Shown here one piece after another: positions 1-7,644 of a DNA stretch of 64,000 nt. How positions within the stretch are numbered: the first letter of the stretch is position 1; each line of letters starts with the position of its first letter. Under the pieces are notes generated by a model. It saw nothing but the letters and a program-made list of their open reading frames with translations, had not been told where the DNA came from and did not search any database. The position numbers and the translations under genes are program-made. Source of the DNA: JAWKTM01 sp041399085 (GTDB taxonomy: Bacteria > Planctomycetota > Planctomycetia > Pirellulales > Pirellulaceae); contig JAWKTM010000008.1 in assembly GCA_041399085.1 (NCBI GenBank), forward strand, positions 62,001 to 126,000. The letters run 5' to 3'.

Positions 1-899
1 ACGCCGTCGAGCTCAACGTGCTGGCAATTCACAATTGCCAAAGTCGCCGACCGAGCCCCGCGAACCACCAAGTCCTGCAACCGCACATGCCGACAATCGT
101 CCAGCGACACAGCAGGCCCGTCTGCCAAGGCAGCGATCACCAGCGGCAAGCGTCGCGGATCCAATTCGCCGCGATAGTTGTCGTCACCCAATCCCGGCAA
201 CCGCGTGTGAGCCAACCGCGCGTGGATGCGACCCGTGGCGTGGTCGTACCAAATCCCCGGTCCGCAGTAGACGAATTCTTCGCCGCCCACTTTGTTGCTG
301 ACATTCCAATACGGATTGTCGCTCCGCATGTCGCCCGCCAATCGGTAGCCATGCAGCGGCGTCATCGAGTCGACGAAGTTGCCCAGCAACACGGTCTGTT
401 CCGGCGCGCCGCCCAAATCGGCATAAGTCCGCGTCGAACGAAACTCGCCCTCCGCGCCATCGCCGTCGTCGAACGGCTCCCAAGCTTCCGCTGGCGATCT
501 CTGAAACTCGGGCAATCCGCCGTCGATCACAGCCACTTCGCCCGGATAAGCCCGAATCGTAATCGGCAGTTCCCGCGTGCCTTGAATCGCCAGTCGCACG
601 TGCTCGAAATATACGCCGCCACGCAGCACCAACGTCTCGCCCGGCTTCAACCGCTCGGCCGCGAACTGCACCGACTTCCACGGCGAGCCCACCGAGCCCT
701 CGCCCGCATCATCGCCTCGCGCGGCATCCACAAACCAATGGCGTCCGTCGCCCAACGGCCGATCGCTGGCTGCCGGCAACGGTCGAGTCGGCCGATGCGA
801 CCGCCAATCGTCCGCGGCCAACGCGTTCGCCGCCCAGCTTCCAGCCAAGCAAACCGCGAAGCCACCCAACCAAACAAACGTCGCTCGCCAACCGCGCAT
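1..899 (-). CDS. secreted parallel beta-helix-like protein (partial)
   Basis: The reading frame is open from an ATG at 899 down to the window edge, so about 299 N-terminal residues are visible and the C-terminus is missing. The first ~28 residues form a signal peptide ending in an Ala-rich stretch. Residues ~50-110 carry the pattern of secreted right-handed beta-helix proteins (DUF1565/pectate-lyase-like): WFVDAARGDDAGEGS, then PWKSVQFAAERLKPGETL, VLRGGVYFEH and a TIRAYPGE segment. Such planctomycete proteins are exported and often bind or cut polysaccharides, but no catalytic residue can be named here. It lies downstream of the DUF1501 gene on the same strand with a 61-bp gap. The start was chosen because it directly precedes the signal peptide. 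Confidence 0.75.
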   Translation of the reverse strand, partial: MRGWRATFVWLGGFAVCLAGSWAANALAADDWRSHRPTRPLPAASDRPLGDGRHWFVDAARGDDAGEGSVGSPWKSVQFAAERLKPGETLVLRGGVYFEHVRLAIQGTRELPITIRAYPGEVAVIDGGLPEFQRSPAEAWEPFDDGDGAEGEFRSTRTYADLGGAPEQTVLLGNFVDSMTPLHGYRLAGDMRSDNPYWNVSNKVGGEEFVYCGPGIWYDHATGRIHARLAHTRLPGLGDDNYRGELDPRRLPLVIAALADGPAVSLDDCRHVRLQDLVVRGARSATLAIVNCQHVELDG

Positions 900-960
900 G
901 TTCGATCCCCCAGCCGCGATCACACTCGTCTCAGATTCTTAGCCCGATGTCCGGCGCCGC

Positions 961-2307
961 TCAGACCAGCTCGGCAATCGGCCGCACGCCGTCCGGCACC
1001 AAATATTGAGGCCGTCCGCGGAAGTCGAACAGACGTCGCGAATTTAGATTGACGCCCAAATTGTGATACAGCGTCGCGAACACTTCCTGGAACGTCACCG
1101 GCCGATCCGCCGCCTCGCCACCCATGCGATCGGTCGAGCCGATCACTTGCCCGGTCTTCATCCCGCCGCCCGCCAGAATCGCGGAGCAAACGCGCGGCCA
1201 GTGATCGCGGCCCGCATTGTTGTTGATCTTCGGCGTCCGACCAAACTCGCCCCAAGCAATCACGGTGGTATCGCGATCCATGCCCCGCTCGTGCAAGTCC
1301 TCGACCAGCGCCGTCAACGCCCGCTCGAAAACCGGAAACTCGCCGCGAGCATTTTTGAAGTTCTCGCCGTGCCAATCCCAAAAGCTGTAGTTGATCGTGA
1401 CGACCCGAGCGCCCGCCTCGATCAATCGCCTTGCCACTAGGAAATTCTGCGGCGCTCGCGGAGCCCCATCGCCTTTCGGTTTCGTCTCGTCATCCGTCCC
1501 ATACCGTTCCCGCGTCGCCGCCGACTCGCTAGAGAGATCCAATGCATTGAACAAATCCGACGAAGTGAGAATCCCCATCGCCCGCTGAGTGAACGTGTCC
1601 ATGCCGTCCATCTTGCCCGACGAGTCGACCTCGCGGCGGAATTGATCGAACGACTTCAACAACGCTCGCCGGTCAGCCAATCGATCGGCCGAGATGCCAT
1701 TGAGCACCATGTCGCCGCGGCTCGGCCCCGTCGGCCGAAACGACGAATGGCCCAAACCCAGGAACCCCGCCCCCGGCTCGTTGTACGGCTGATGCTGAGT
1801 CGTATAACACAGGCTGACAAACGGCGGCACGCCCGGATGCGTCGGGCCTTGAAAGTAGCTGACGGCCGATCCGATGTGCGGCCAGCCACCGGCCGGCGCT
1901 TGCTGGTCGTGATAGCCGGTCATGCATTGATAGGAATAGTGAGCGTCACGCGCTCCGACCAACGACCGGATCGGTACGAGCTTGTCCATGATCGTCGCCA
2001 TCCGCGGCAAGTGCTCGCAGATTTCGATGCCCGGCACATTGGTCGGAATCGCCGCGAAAGGCCCGCGAATCTCGCTCGGCGCGTCGACCTTCAGATCATA
2101 CATGTCCTGATGCGGAGGCCCGCCGCACAGATAGATCATGATCAGCGACTTATGCGACTTCCGCGTGCCGCTTTCGGCTTCGGCCCGCAGCAACCCCGGC
2201 AAAGTCAACCCGCCCAAAGCCGCTCCGCCGATGCACAACGCATCGCGGCGAGTCATCCCATTACAGAAACGCTGACGGCGATCAGACCGACCGAGAATCG
2301 AGAGCAT
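961..2307 (-). CDS. DUF1501 family exported protein
   Basis: A 448-residue protein of the DUF1501 family, which is greatly expanded in planctomycetes and usually sits beside DUF1549/DUF1553 cytochrome-type proteins. Function of the family is unproven; it has a sulfatase/phosphatase-like fold. Near the N-terminus is a Tat-type signal (TRRDALCIGGAALGGL) after a short leader MLSILGRSDRR that is typical of the family, supporting the start at 2307. Family-typical segments seen are HQDMYDLKVDAPSEIRGPF, TNVPGIEICEHLP and, near the C-terminus, VIAWGEFGRTPKIN followed by GRDHWP. The usual DUF1549/1553 partner is not next to it; the downstream neighbour is a beta-helix-like exported protein. Confidence 0.93.
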   Translation of the reverse strand: MLSILGRSDRRQRFCNGMTRRDALCIGGAALGGLTLPGLLRAEAESGTRKSHKSLIMIYLCGGPPHQDMYDLKVDAPSEIRGPFAAIPTNVPGIEICEHLPRMATIMDKLVPIRSLVGARDAHYSYQCMTGYHDQQAPAGGWPHIGSAVSYFQGPTHPGVPPFVSLCYTTQHQPYNEPGAGFLGLGHSSFRPTGPSRGDMVLNGISADRLADRRALLKSFDQFRREVDSSGKMDGMDTFTQRAMGILTSSDLFNALDLSSESAATRERYGTDDETKPKGDGAPRAPQNFLVARRLIEAGARVVTINYSFWDWHGENFKNARGEFPVFERALTALVEDLHERGMDRDTTVIAWGEFGRTPKINNNAGRDHWPRVCSAILAGGGMKTGQVIGSTDRMGGEAADRPVTFQEVFATLYHNLGVNLNSRRLFDFRGRPQYLVPDGVRPIAELV

Positions 2308-2433
2308 ACAGACGCTCCAAGCAGTAAGGTGAACCAGGCAGTGAAGTGACCAGGCGTGACAATTCAGGAGGGACCGGAAACCGGCTGCGATTTCCGCAAC
2401 ACATCTTAACGCATCGCCAAACCCGCCGCCTAG

Positions 2434-2585
2434 CGCACGTGCCCAGGGACTTAACGTGCCTGGTGACTCAACGTGCCTGGTGACTTAACGTGCCTGGTGA
2501 CTCAACGTGCCTGGGGTCGAGCGAAGCGAGCCTCCAGCCAACCCGCGCGCAAGTCCCTGGGTTCGAGCAAAGCGAGCCCCCAGCC
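2434..2585. repeat. 17-bp tandem repeats plus a 29-bp imperfect direct repeat
   Basis: Five consecutive 17-bp units run from 2434 to 2516; the three inner units are TTAACGTGCCTGGTGAC or the same with TCAAC at the start, and the outer units are degenerate. Directly after them a 29-bp block at 2511-2539 recurs at 2557-2585 with four mismatches (core TCGAGCRAAGCGAGCC). No gene is supported across 2308-2900. The block lies upstream of the DUF1501 gene. Confidence 0.85.
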
Positions 2586-2910
2586 GCGCGTTCACCACGA
2601 AGTCCCACAACAACCACGAAGAAAGAACCTTCAACAATCACAAATCAACAATCGCCAATCATCAATCCTCTCCTAGCTATCGAAACCGCCTTCCCCGCAA
2701 GTCTTCCAGCTAATCAAGCGTTCTTGACGCCTTGACCGGACCAAACACCGATCTCCCATGCCGCCGTGCTGTCGTTCCGGCAAAACTCGGCGCGAGCTAG
2801 ATGAGATTGTGTTGGCCCGCTAGGGCTGCTTGCGGAATTGCTCCGCGTCCGATGCGTCTTGCAAGCACTCCGGTTTCGGCCGCGTTCCAGTCCGCCGCTT
2901 GTCGACCAAC

Positions 2911-3477
2911 GCGTTCCGCAGTCGAAATCGCCCGTTCCGCTCGCCGAATGGTGCCTTCCGCTGGGCGAATGCTGTCTTCCGCTGGGCGAACGGTCACTTC
3001 CGCTACGGAATGAGCCCTTCCGCTGGTTAAACGGTGCCTTCCGCTCTCCGAATGGTGCCTTCCGCTCGCCAAGAGGTCGATTCCGTCGTATCGATACCCC
3101 CATTCCGGTGCTGAAATGAGCCGTTCCGCTCGTCGAACGCCCCGTTCCGCTGCGGAATCATCCGTTTCCGAGCGGAACCCGCCATTCCAAGAGCGGAATC
3201 GACCATTCGACCAACGGAAGCACCCTCTTCGAGAGCGGAACGGCCGATTCGCCGAGCGGAACGAGCCATTTGTCGAGCGGAACGAGCCATTTGTCGAGCG
3301 GAACGAGCCATTTGTCGAGCGGAACGAGCCATTTGTCGAGCGGAATTCTTGAAGGAAGGAGCATTCCCCGAGCGGAATCAGCCTGCCAACAGCGGAACGC
3401 CGGGCTTGTGACCGGAAACCAGCATTCGCCGAGCGGAACCGGCCGCCACGCCAGCGGAACGGACAAGCGGACGGCCG
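2911..3477. repeat. opposed array of degenerate 21-bp repeats
   Basis: About 25 units of 21 bp run through this stretch. From 2911 to about 3165 the units read TTCCGCT on the plus strand (typical unit begins TTCCGCTCGCCGAATGGT). From about 3165 to 3477 the same unit is inverted and reads AGCGGAA; here four units at about 3254-3345 are nearly identical (GAGCGGAACGAGCCATTTGT plus one base). The array therefore has a polarity switch near 3165. Because 21 is a multiple of three, open frames with heptapeptide repeats (for example VPLDKWL on the minus strand) run through it on both strands; I see no start, ribosome site or composition that would make these genes. The right end abuts the integrase remnant. 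Confidence 0.9.
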
Positions 3478-3481
3478 GAAC

Positions 3482-4383
3482 CTCTAACAGATGAGTCGCA
3501 AAAGAATGCCGCAGCGTGTGTGGCGTCGCAGGTTTGGTAATCGCCGTTCGCCGCAAAGCCCGTCGCATGGCCGAAGCGAACGTACTTTCATGCACATGAT
3601 GCCGTCGCCAAACTCCGCTCCGGGGATCGTTAGACAGCTTTCGTGAGGGAAACACATACTGCCAACCCAATTGACGGTCGGCGTTGGGATACTTTCGATG
3701 CAGGGCGTAGCAAATGAAACCCGCCTCGTTTCCATCCTGGAGATCCTCATAACGTATGTATCCTCCGTCGTCCGCGGATGATGCAACAGACGCATCCGGG
3801 CGCATAACGCCCGAACGGTCTCGGACTCGGTTGGATCTAAGGCGATCGGCAGCGAAATTCTTACCTACCGATGCTGGCAGCATCGGCCACGTGGTGGCAG
3901 CATCAGCCACGTGGTGGACGCTGCCAGCGTCCCAATGAGTACATTCTCATCTGCCGCTCGCCCTAACTCGCCAATCTTACCCTCGCCAAGCACTCCCGGG
4001 TCCGCCTCGCCGTTCCCCAAGCGTCGCTCACGCTCGCCAGGAAACCCAGCTTTTCCTTGAACCAGGCAAAGTCAACATCCGCGCTTCCAACACCAAGCTG
4101 CTGATACCATCTCAACCGCCGCGCCGCTGCAATCGCTGCCAAGCGGAACACCCGCGTCCCGCAGAATTCCCGCAGATAGCTCAATACCCGTTCTTCGGTG
4201 ACCGGCGCAAATTCTCCGCCGCCGAACCGACCGACTGCGAGGCATATTGGTCCAACCACGCGGCATCCAATGCCGGTCATTGACGGAAATCTCTACACGC
4301 CCCAGTCGCTGACAGAACAAGGCAAGTGACATGACGGGAACTCCTGAAAAATCGATCCGCCTTTCCCACGTCCCGAAACTCAT
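3482..4383 (-). pseudogene. integron-type tyrosine recombinase, decayed
   Basis: Two separated pieces of an IntI-like integrase are visible. The C-terminal piece (about 3482-3745) reads HRKYPNADRQLGWQYVFPS, KLSNDPRSGVWRRHHVHEST and ATPHTLRHSFATHLLE; the RHH..H and HTLRHSFATHLLE boxes and the WQYVFPS insert are typical of integron integrases. The sequence stops matching right after LLE, exactly where the 21-bp array begins, so the catalytic tyrosine is lost. The N-terminal piece (about 3963-4383) is spread over three frames: RVEISVNDRHWMPR, WLDQYASQSVGSAAENL and VTEERVLSYLREF followed by a SAM-like region. The central part is missing. Identification of the N-terminal piece rests on family resemblance and is less certain than the C-terminal piece. 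Confidence 0.8.
3869..3932. repeat. REP-like palindromes
   Basis: Two 17-bp palindromes, CGATGCTGGCAGCATCG (3869-3885) and GGACGCTGCCAGCGTCC (3916-3932), with a half copy between them and GCCACGTGGTGG spacers. The same palindrome family occurs three times at 45410-45517 next to a RAYT transposase fragment. They sit inside the gap between the two integrase pieces. Confidence 0.75.
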
Positions 4384-4664
4384 AACTGCACATCCGCTTC
4401 ATATCAACGGTTCGGCACAATATTCCCAATAACCCATCCATCGTACCCTTTCCTTCCGGTGCGAATGAACCAAGCTAAAAAATCAATCTCAAATGCTTGA
4501 ACCGGGTCAGAGAATCGTTTCCAATACGGACCAACCAGGAAGAATTAATAGTTCGCCCACTCAATCGAATCGCGAATGATGGAGACTGACCGTTGGCAAT
4601 CCGCGTGACCCGATCCTACTCTTGCTCGCTGCGTCATGGGTCGCCATGACGTCCGCTCCTTGAA
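4384..4664. other. gap upstream of integrase relic, with an 8-bp hairpin
   Basis: No gene is supported. The only clear structure is a perfect hairpin at 4632-4651 (CGTCATGG, loop GTCG, CCATGACG). In an intact integron this position, upstream of intI, would hold attI and the cassette promoter; I could not recognise either. Confidence 0.5.
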
Positions 4665-5216
4665 GTGGGACACATTATCGGCGGCACATGCTGCGGTGGG
4701 TCATTACAATCGGCTGACTTGTTGCCGTGGCACCTTCCGTACAGCATCTTTGAACCAGATCCATTTCCATTGGTGACGCTATGGGCAGGTCTTATTATCG
4801 GCGTGTTGGCTCCCGTGGGCGTCGCATTGATCATTCGACGCGATTGGATGTGGTTCATTGCGAACTTTTGCATACTTGCCAATGGCGCCATTGCGACTGC
4901 TTGGTTCTCTGGCGACCGCTACCTTGATACCCCAAAATTGCTTGAACATGGTGCAAAGCCCCATCACGATTGGACTATACTGCTTAATGACCATTGGATT
5001 TGGTTACGTTGGATTTCGCCGGTCATGCATTTCCGCGTGTCCGCACCAACGACACCTGAAACGGAGAATCCACAATCCGTGGACGAACAAAGCGATGCAC
5101 GCAAGTCGCCGGTCGGCCGCGAATTTAATCATAGTTTTTGGGGCGGCAACTGCGTGATCGCCGTCGTTATCGGGCAGAGAGAATCCGACATTGTTGGAAA
5201 GCCAAGAGATTCGTGA
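4665..5216 (+). CDS. small membrane protein, cassette-like
   Basis: An open frame of 183 codons from a GTG at 4665. I do not recognise the family. There are two hydrophobic segments at residues ~35-57 and ~63-82, a cysteine pair near the N-terminus, and a polar tail. The last ~45 codons run through an attC-like site (5081-5172), which is common for integron cassette genes that use a stop in or after the recombination site; the native C-terminus may thus be shorter or altered. No good Shine-Dalgarno sequence is seen, again common for cassettes. The gene points away from the integrase relic, as expected for a cassette. Base composition is lower in GC than the flanking core genes. Confidence 0.5.
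   Translation: MGHIIGGTCCGGSLQSADLLPWHLPYSIFEPDPFPLVTLWAGLIIGVLAPVGVALIIRRDWMWFIANFCILANGAIATAWFSGDRYLDTPKLLEHGAKPHHDWTILLNDHWIWLRWISPVMHFRVSAPTTPETENPQSVDEQSDARKSPVGREFNHSFWGGNCVIAVVIGQRESDIVGKPRDS
5081..5172 (+). other. attC-like recombination site
   Basis: The left end has AACAAA (5086-5091) and the right end has the core GTTATCG (5166-5172). Inside, GCGATGCACGC (5092-5102) pairs with GCGTGATCGC (5152-5161) with one unpaired G, the extrahelical base expected in the L'' arm of attC; the stem continues with AGT/ACT and GCCG/CGGC. The size of about 92 bp is normal. The left RYYY box is not canonical (GGACGAAC). Confidence 0.65.
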
Positions 5217-5252
5217 CCGACGCTCCACCTCGGGACGAACGATGCGCCAGGT

Positions 5253-5486
5253 TTGGCGCGCGTCCCGTTCGGATTAGCCGAACAACGTTTGCGGTTTTGG
5301 CAAGAACGTGTTTGGGAGGAATTTGTCGCCGAACATCCAGAGTGTCGCCTGGACTATTCGCAACTGGTTGGACGTGTTCGCGGAATGCCCAACAGGATTG
5401 CTCGAATCCTGAAATCTAAACATCACGGCCCGGATAGAATCATGGCTTCGCGGCCGCCCAAAAACTGTCGAGGAAATCGAAAGTGA
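5253..5486 (+). CDS. possible cassette ORF, hypothetical
   Basis: A 77-codon frame from a TTG at 5253 that looks protein-like in part (residues ~8-50, QRLRFWQERVWEEFVAEHP, then charged and hydrophobic alternation). I do not recognise it. The same frame, after stops at 5484 and 5580, reads on as plausible protein to a TAA at 5712 that forms the left edge of the 152-bp repeat, so this may be the front of a longer, decayed cassette gene. No ribosome site is seen. Confidence 0.3.
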   Translation: MARVPFGLAEQRLRFWQERVWEEFVAEHPECRLDYSQLVGRVRGMPNRIARILKSKHHGPDRIMASRPPKNCRGNRK

Positions 5487-5711
5487 TCATATGGTGTCGG
5501 ATGACAAACTCGGGCCAACCCGGTTCCATTCGGGTTTGGGAACAAAAAGTGGCGAGAACTAAAAGCACAGATGCGATGGTGATCGGTTGCGGAGTTTAAG
5601 TCACCGCCGGAAGTCCTTGGGCTCGGATGGCAGGACGGCAAGGCATCGCACTCGTGCGCGGCGGCAAGGTCGTCGATTGATTGTAACCCTGCGCTACCTC
5701 ACATGGCTCGA

Positions 5712-5863
5712 TAACAAATCAAGGATTAGATGCTGCGTCGCTACGGTGACGAGGTTGGTGCGGGGAGGGATTGGATGGCGCCGGGGCGGGTGACTGGCCG
5801 AGAGTCAGACGGCATCTAAGCCTCTGTTCAAGGGGCCCAGCGGCGGTTTGAGTTGAGCGATTC
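5712..5863 (+). repeat. 152-bp direct repeat, copy A (attC-like)
   Basis: Identical over 152 bp to 6913-7064, offset 1201 bp. It begins TAACAAATCAAGG, where TAA ends a reading frame in both copies. A long stem is possible: GGATTAGATGCTG near 5722-5734 with CGGCATCTAAGCC near 5809-5822, one A/G mismatch and one wobble. TAACAAATC is a common left end of attC sites, but a canonical GTTRRRY core pairing with it is not evident; GTTGAGC near the right end fits the consensus on its own. Confidence 0.85.
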
Positions 5864-5998
5864 ATGGGCGTCCCTATTTGTTGTCAAATTGGAGCCGCAA
5901 GAGGCCGCCGAATCCCCAAATGCAACGAATCGCATCTTTGGAGTGCTCCGCCTTGTCGGAGCTTTCTTATCTCCATCTCGCCGGACTAGGCGCTCGAA

Positions 5999-6235
5999 TC
6001 AATTCGCACGCCATCGATCGACCCTGGACCAATTTCGTCGGTCAACCAAATCGTCCATCCACCCCGAAGGGCCGCACGCTTCCATCCCGCCGAGGTCGGC
6101 TTTGCATTTGCGAAACAGGCGGGCGAGTTGTTCGCGCTCGGTGGCGATGGTGGCGAACCGGCTTTTCCGAGTCGCCGAGTCGAAAATGCAGCCGACGGAG
6201 TTGAATTTGCCGAGGTCAAGTGCGAGAATCTTCAT
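5999..6235 (-). pseudogene. IS110-family transposase, N-terminal fragment
   Basis: Starting at an ATG at 6235, about 65 residues match the DEDD domain of IS110 transposases: MKILALDLGKFNSVGCIF with the first Asp in LDLG, then AAT-EREQLARLF and MEACGPSGW holding the Glu. After WMDDLVD the frame leaves the family and soon stops, so the rest of the DEDD domain and the C-terminal Tnp_20 domain with its catalytic Ser are gone. It lies 136 bp beyond repeat copy A. The structured stretch upstream (6253-6350) is in the position of the IS110 left non-coding end. Confidence 0.8.
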
Positions 6236-6252
6236 TACTGGTGTCCTTGTGT

Positions 6253-6350
6253 TTGGCGGGTGGTCTGAATGTGACAAGCAGCCCCATGCTGCTACGATCA
6301 CGGGTCCGAGTCGCCAGTTGTTGTAACCAATTGGCTCCCACCCGCCAAAC
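6253..6350 (-). ncRNA. structured leader of the IS110 relic, possible bridge RNA or MITE
   Basis: A perfect 13-bp inverted repeat (GTTTGGCGGGTGG at 6253-6265 and its complement at 6338-6350) closes a ~72-nt interior that holds a second perfect hairpin, AGCAGC-CCCAT-GCTGCT (6279-6295). It sits just upstream of the IS110 start codon, where IS110 elements encode their bridge RNA. Guide loops cannot be assigned without the donor and target ends, and a short MITE with 13-bp ends is an alternative. Confidence 0.4.
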
Positions 6351-6393
6351 CTCGGACTTACATGGATTCTTTACATGCCTAAAAGCGAAGCGA

Positions 6394-6915
6394 ATGGCGA
6401 CTGCTGAGATCATTCGCGAACGTCCTGCCTCCGCGATTCCGGAAGTCGCGTTCGATGCCTACGGCAACTGCCTTTGGGTGCTCTTTGAAGACGACGACTA
6501 CCGTCAATGGTGCGGTATATTCGGTGCGGGAGACCTCCATTACGAGGGAAAACTGCAAAACGTCAAAAACGATGAATTCATGGTGTTGGTAGCCGGTCGG
6601 CTTTACCGGGTGGCCGCAAATGACCGATCATTGCGTTTTGCCTCCGAAGAACGAATGCTCACGGATGCCGTCTACGACAGAAAGCGTGACTGGGTAATTG
6701 CCTGTGACTGGACGAATCTGTTGTCTTACGATTCCAATGGTCTGAAATGGCGATCGAAACGGGTTTCGTTTAATGGAATCGCTCTTGACCGGATTGATGA
6801 CGACTGCGTTTATGGAATGGTCAATGACTTGAGCGACGACGGCGCGTCATTCACACTTTGGCTTGATGCACTTTACGTCGAATCAAACGTTGATCCTCGC
6901 ATCCTCGGCATGTAA
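6394..6915 (+). CDS. hypothetical protein, cassette-like
   Basis: A 173-residue protein from an ATG at 6394 to a TAA at 6913-6915, the TAA being the first three bases of repeat copy B. I do not recognise the family. The sequence is soluble, acidic and rich in aromatic residues (LWVLFEDDDYRQWCGIFGAG, LYRVAANDRSL, WVIACDWTNLLSYDSNGL, GIALDRIDDDCVYGMV), with alternating strands suggestive of an all-beta or propeller-like fold; immunity-type proteins can look like this, which is only a guess. There is no strong Shine-Dalgarno site. The gene-plus-repeat unit 5864-7064 (1201 bp) has the shape of an integron gene cassette. Composition is less GC-rich than the core genes. Confidence 0.7.
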   Translation: MATAEIIRERPASAIPEVAFDAYGNCLWVLFEDDDYRQWCGIFGAGDLHYEGKLQNVKNDEFMVLVAGRLYRVAANDRSLRFASEERMLTDAVYDRKRDWVIACDWTNLLSYDSNGLKWRSKRVSFNGIALDRIDDDCVYGMVNDLSDDGASFTLWLDALYVESNVDPRILGM

Positions 6916-7064
6916 CAAATCAAGGATTAGATGCTGCGTCGCTACGGTGACGAGGTTGGTGCGGGGAGGGATTGGATGGCGCCGGGGCGGGTGACTGGCC
7001 GAGAGTCAGACGGCATCTAAGCCTCTGTTCAAGGGGCCCAGCGGCGGTTTGAGTTGAGCGATTC
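6913..7064 (+). repeat. 152-bp direct repeat, copy B (attC-like)
   Basis: Identical to 5712-5863. It starts at the stop codon of the 6394-6915 gene and ends at GCGATTC, after which the two flanks diverge fully. The internal inverted repeat TTAGATGC/GCATCTAA is present as in copy A. Confidence 0.85.
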
Positions 7065-7644
7065 GCGACGGGTTGCTAGGGGTTTGCTTCCGGATGCCGC
7101 AGGGGCGGAACGCCCGTTCGGGATGCTGGGGATAGCGCCGCTTCACACGCCCGCGACGTAGGGATGGTAACGGATCCGTGTGATGATTCTTTTGGGGTGG
7201 TGCCGCGTCGCTCGCGGCTCGGCCATGCTCTTCGACGGCTCAGAGTGTGCCACGTCAAATGTTGATTTGTCGGCACCGAACTGTCGTTCTCAGGCGGCTA
7301 GGGTTCTCCGAAGCCGTGCCGCCCTAGCGGGACAATCCTTGCTTTGTCCGGCCGGTGATGTTCTCTTTGAATGATCGTTTGGACGTCCAACCATCATCGA
7401 CATGCAGCGTTACCGGTCGGCTTGCGCCGATCCGCTTACGTCGCCACGTACTTGCCCGCGGCGTTATTGACCGTCTAAACGCAGGGAAAGACAATGAAAA
7501 CCCGCTCGTCCGACAGGTCAGCGAACTGGCGTGGGCAAGCCCGAGGTCCGAGTAAGACTTCGTGATTCCGCGGCCGAGTTTATCTTTCCCAGCTAATGAA
7601 TATCTGCGAGCGCGACGCGCGCGTCATGAAGGAGAGGAAGCATT
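7065..7644. other. non-coding stretch before the sulfatase
   Basis: No convincing gene; the short frames here lack family resemblance and ribosome sites. A 7-bp stem GCTAGGG/CCCTAGC occurs near 7297-7330. A good Shine-Dalgarno sequence (AAGGAGAGG) just before 7645 belongs to the next gene. Confidence 0.5.

Noticed and set aside
2911..3477. CRISPR array
   Set aside because: The 21-bp units are contiguous without spacers, are degenerate, change orientation midway, and no cas gene is near.
4500..4613. Another attC site (CCGGGTC...GACCCG inverted repeat)
   Set aside because: The pairing is short, no GTT core follows, and no gene ends at its left edge.
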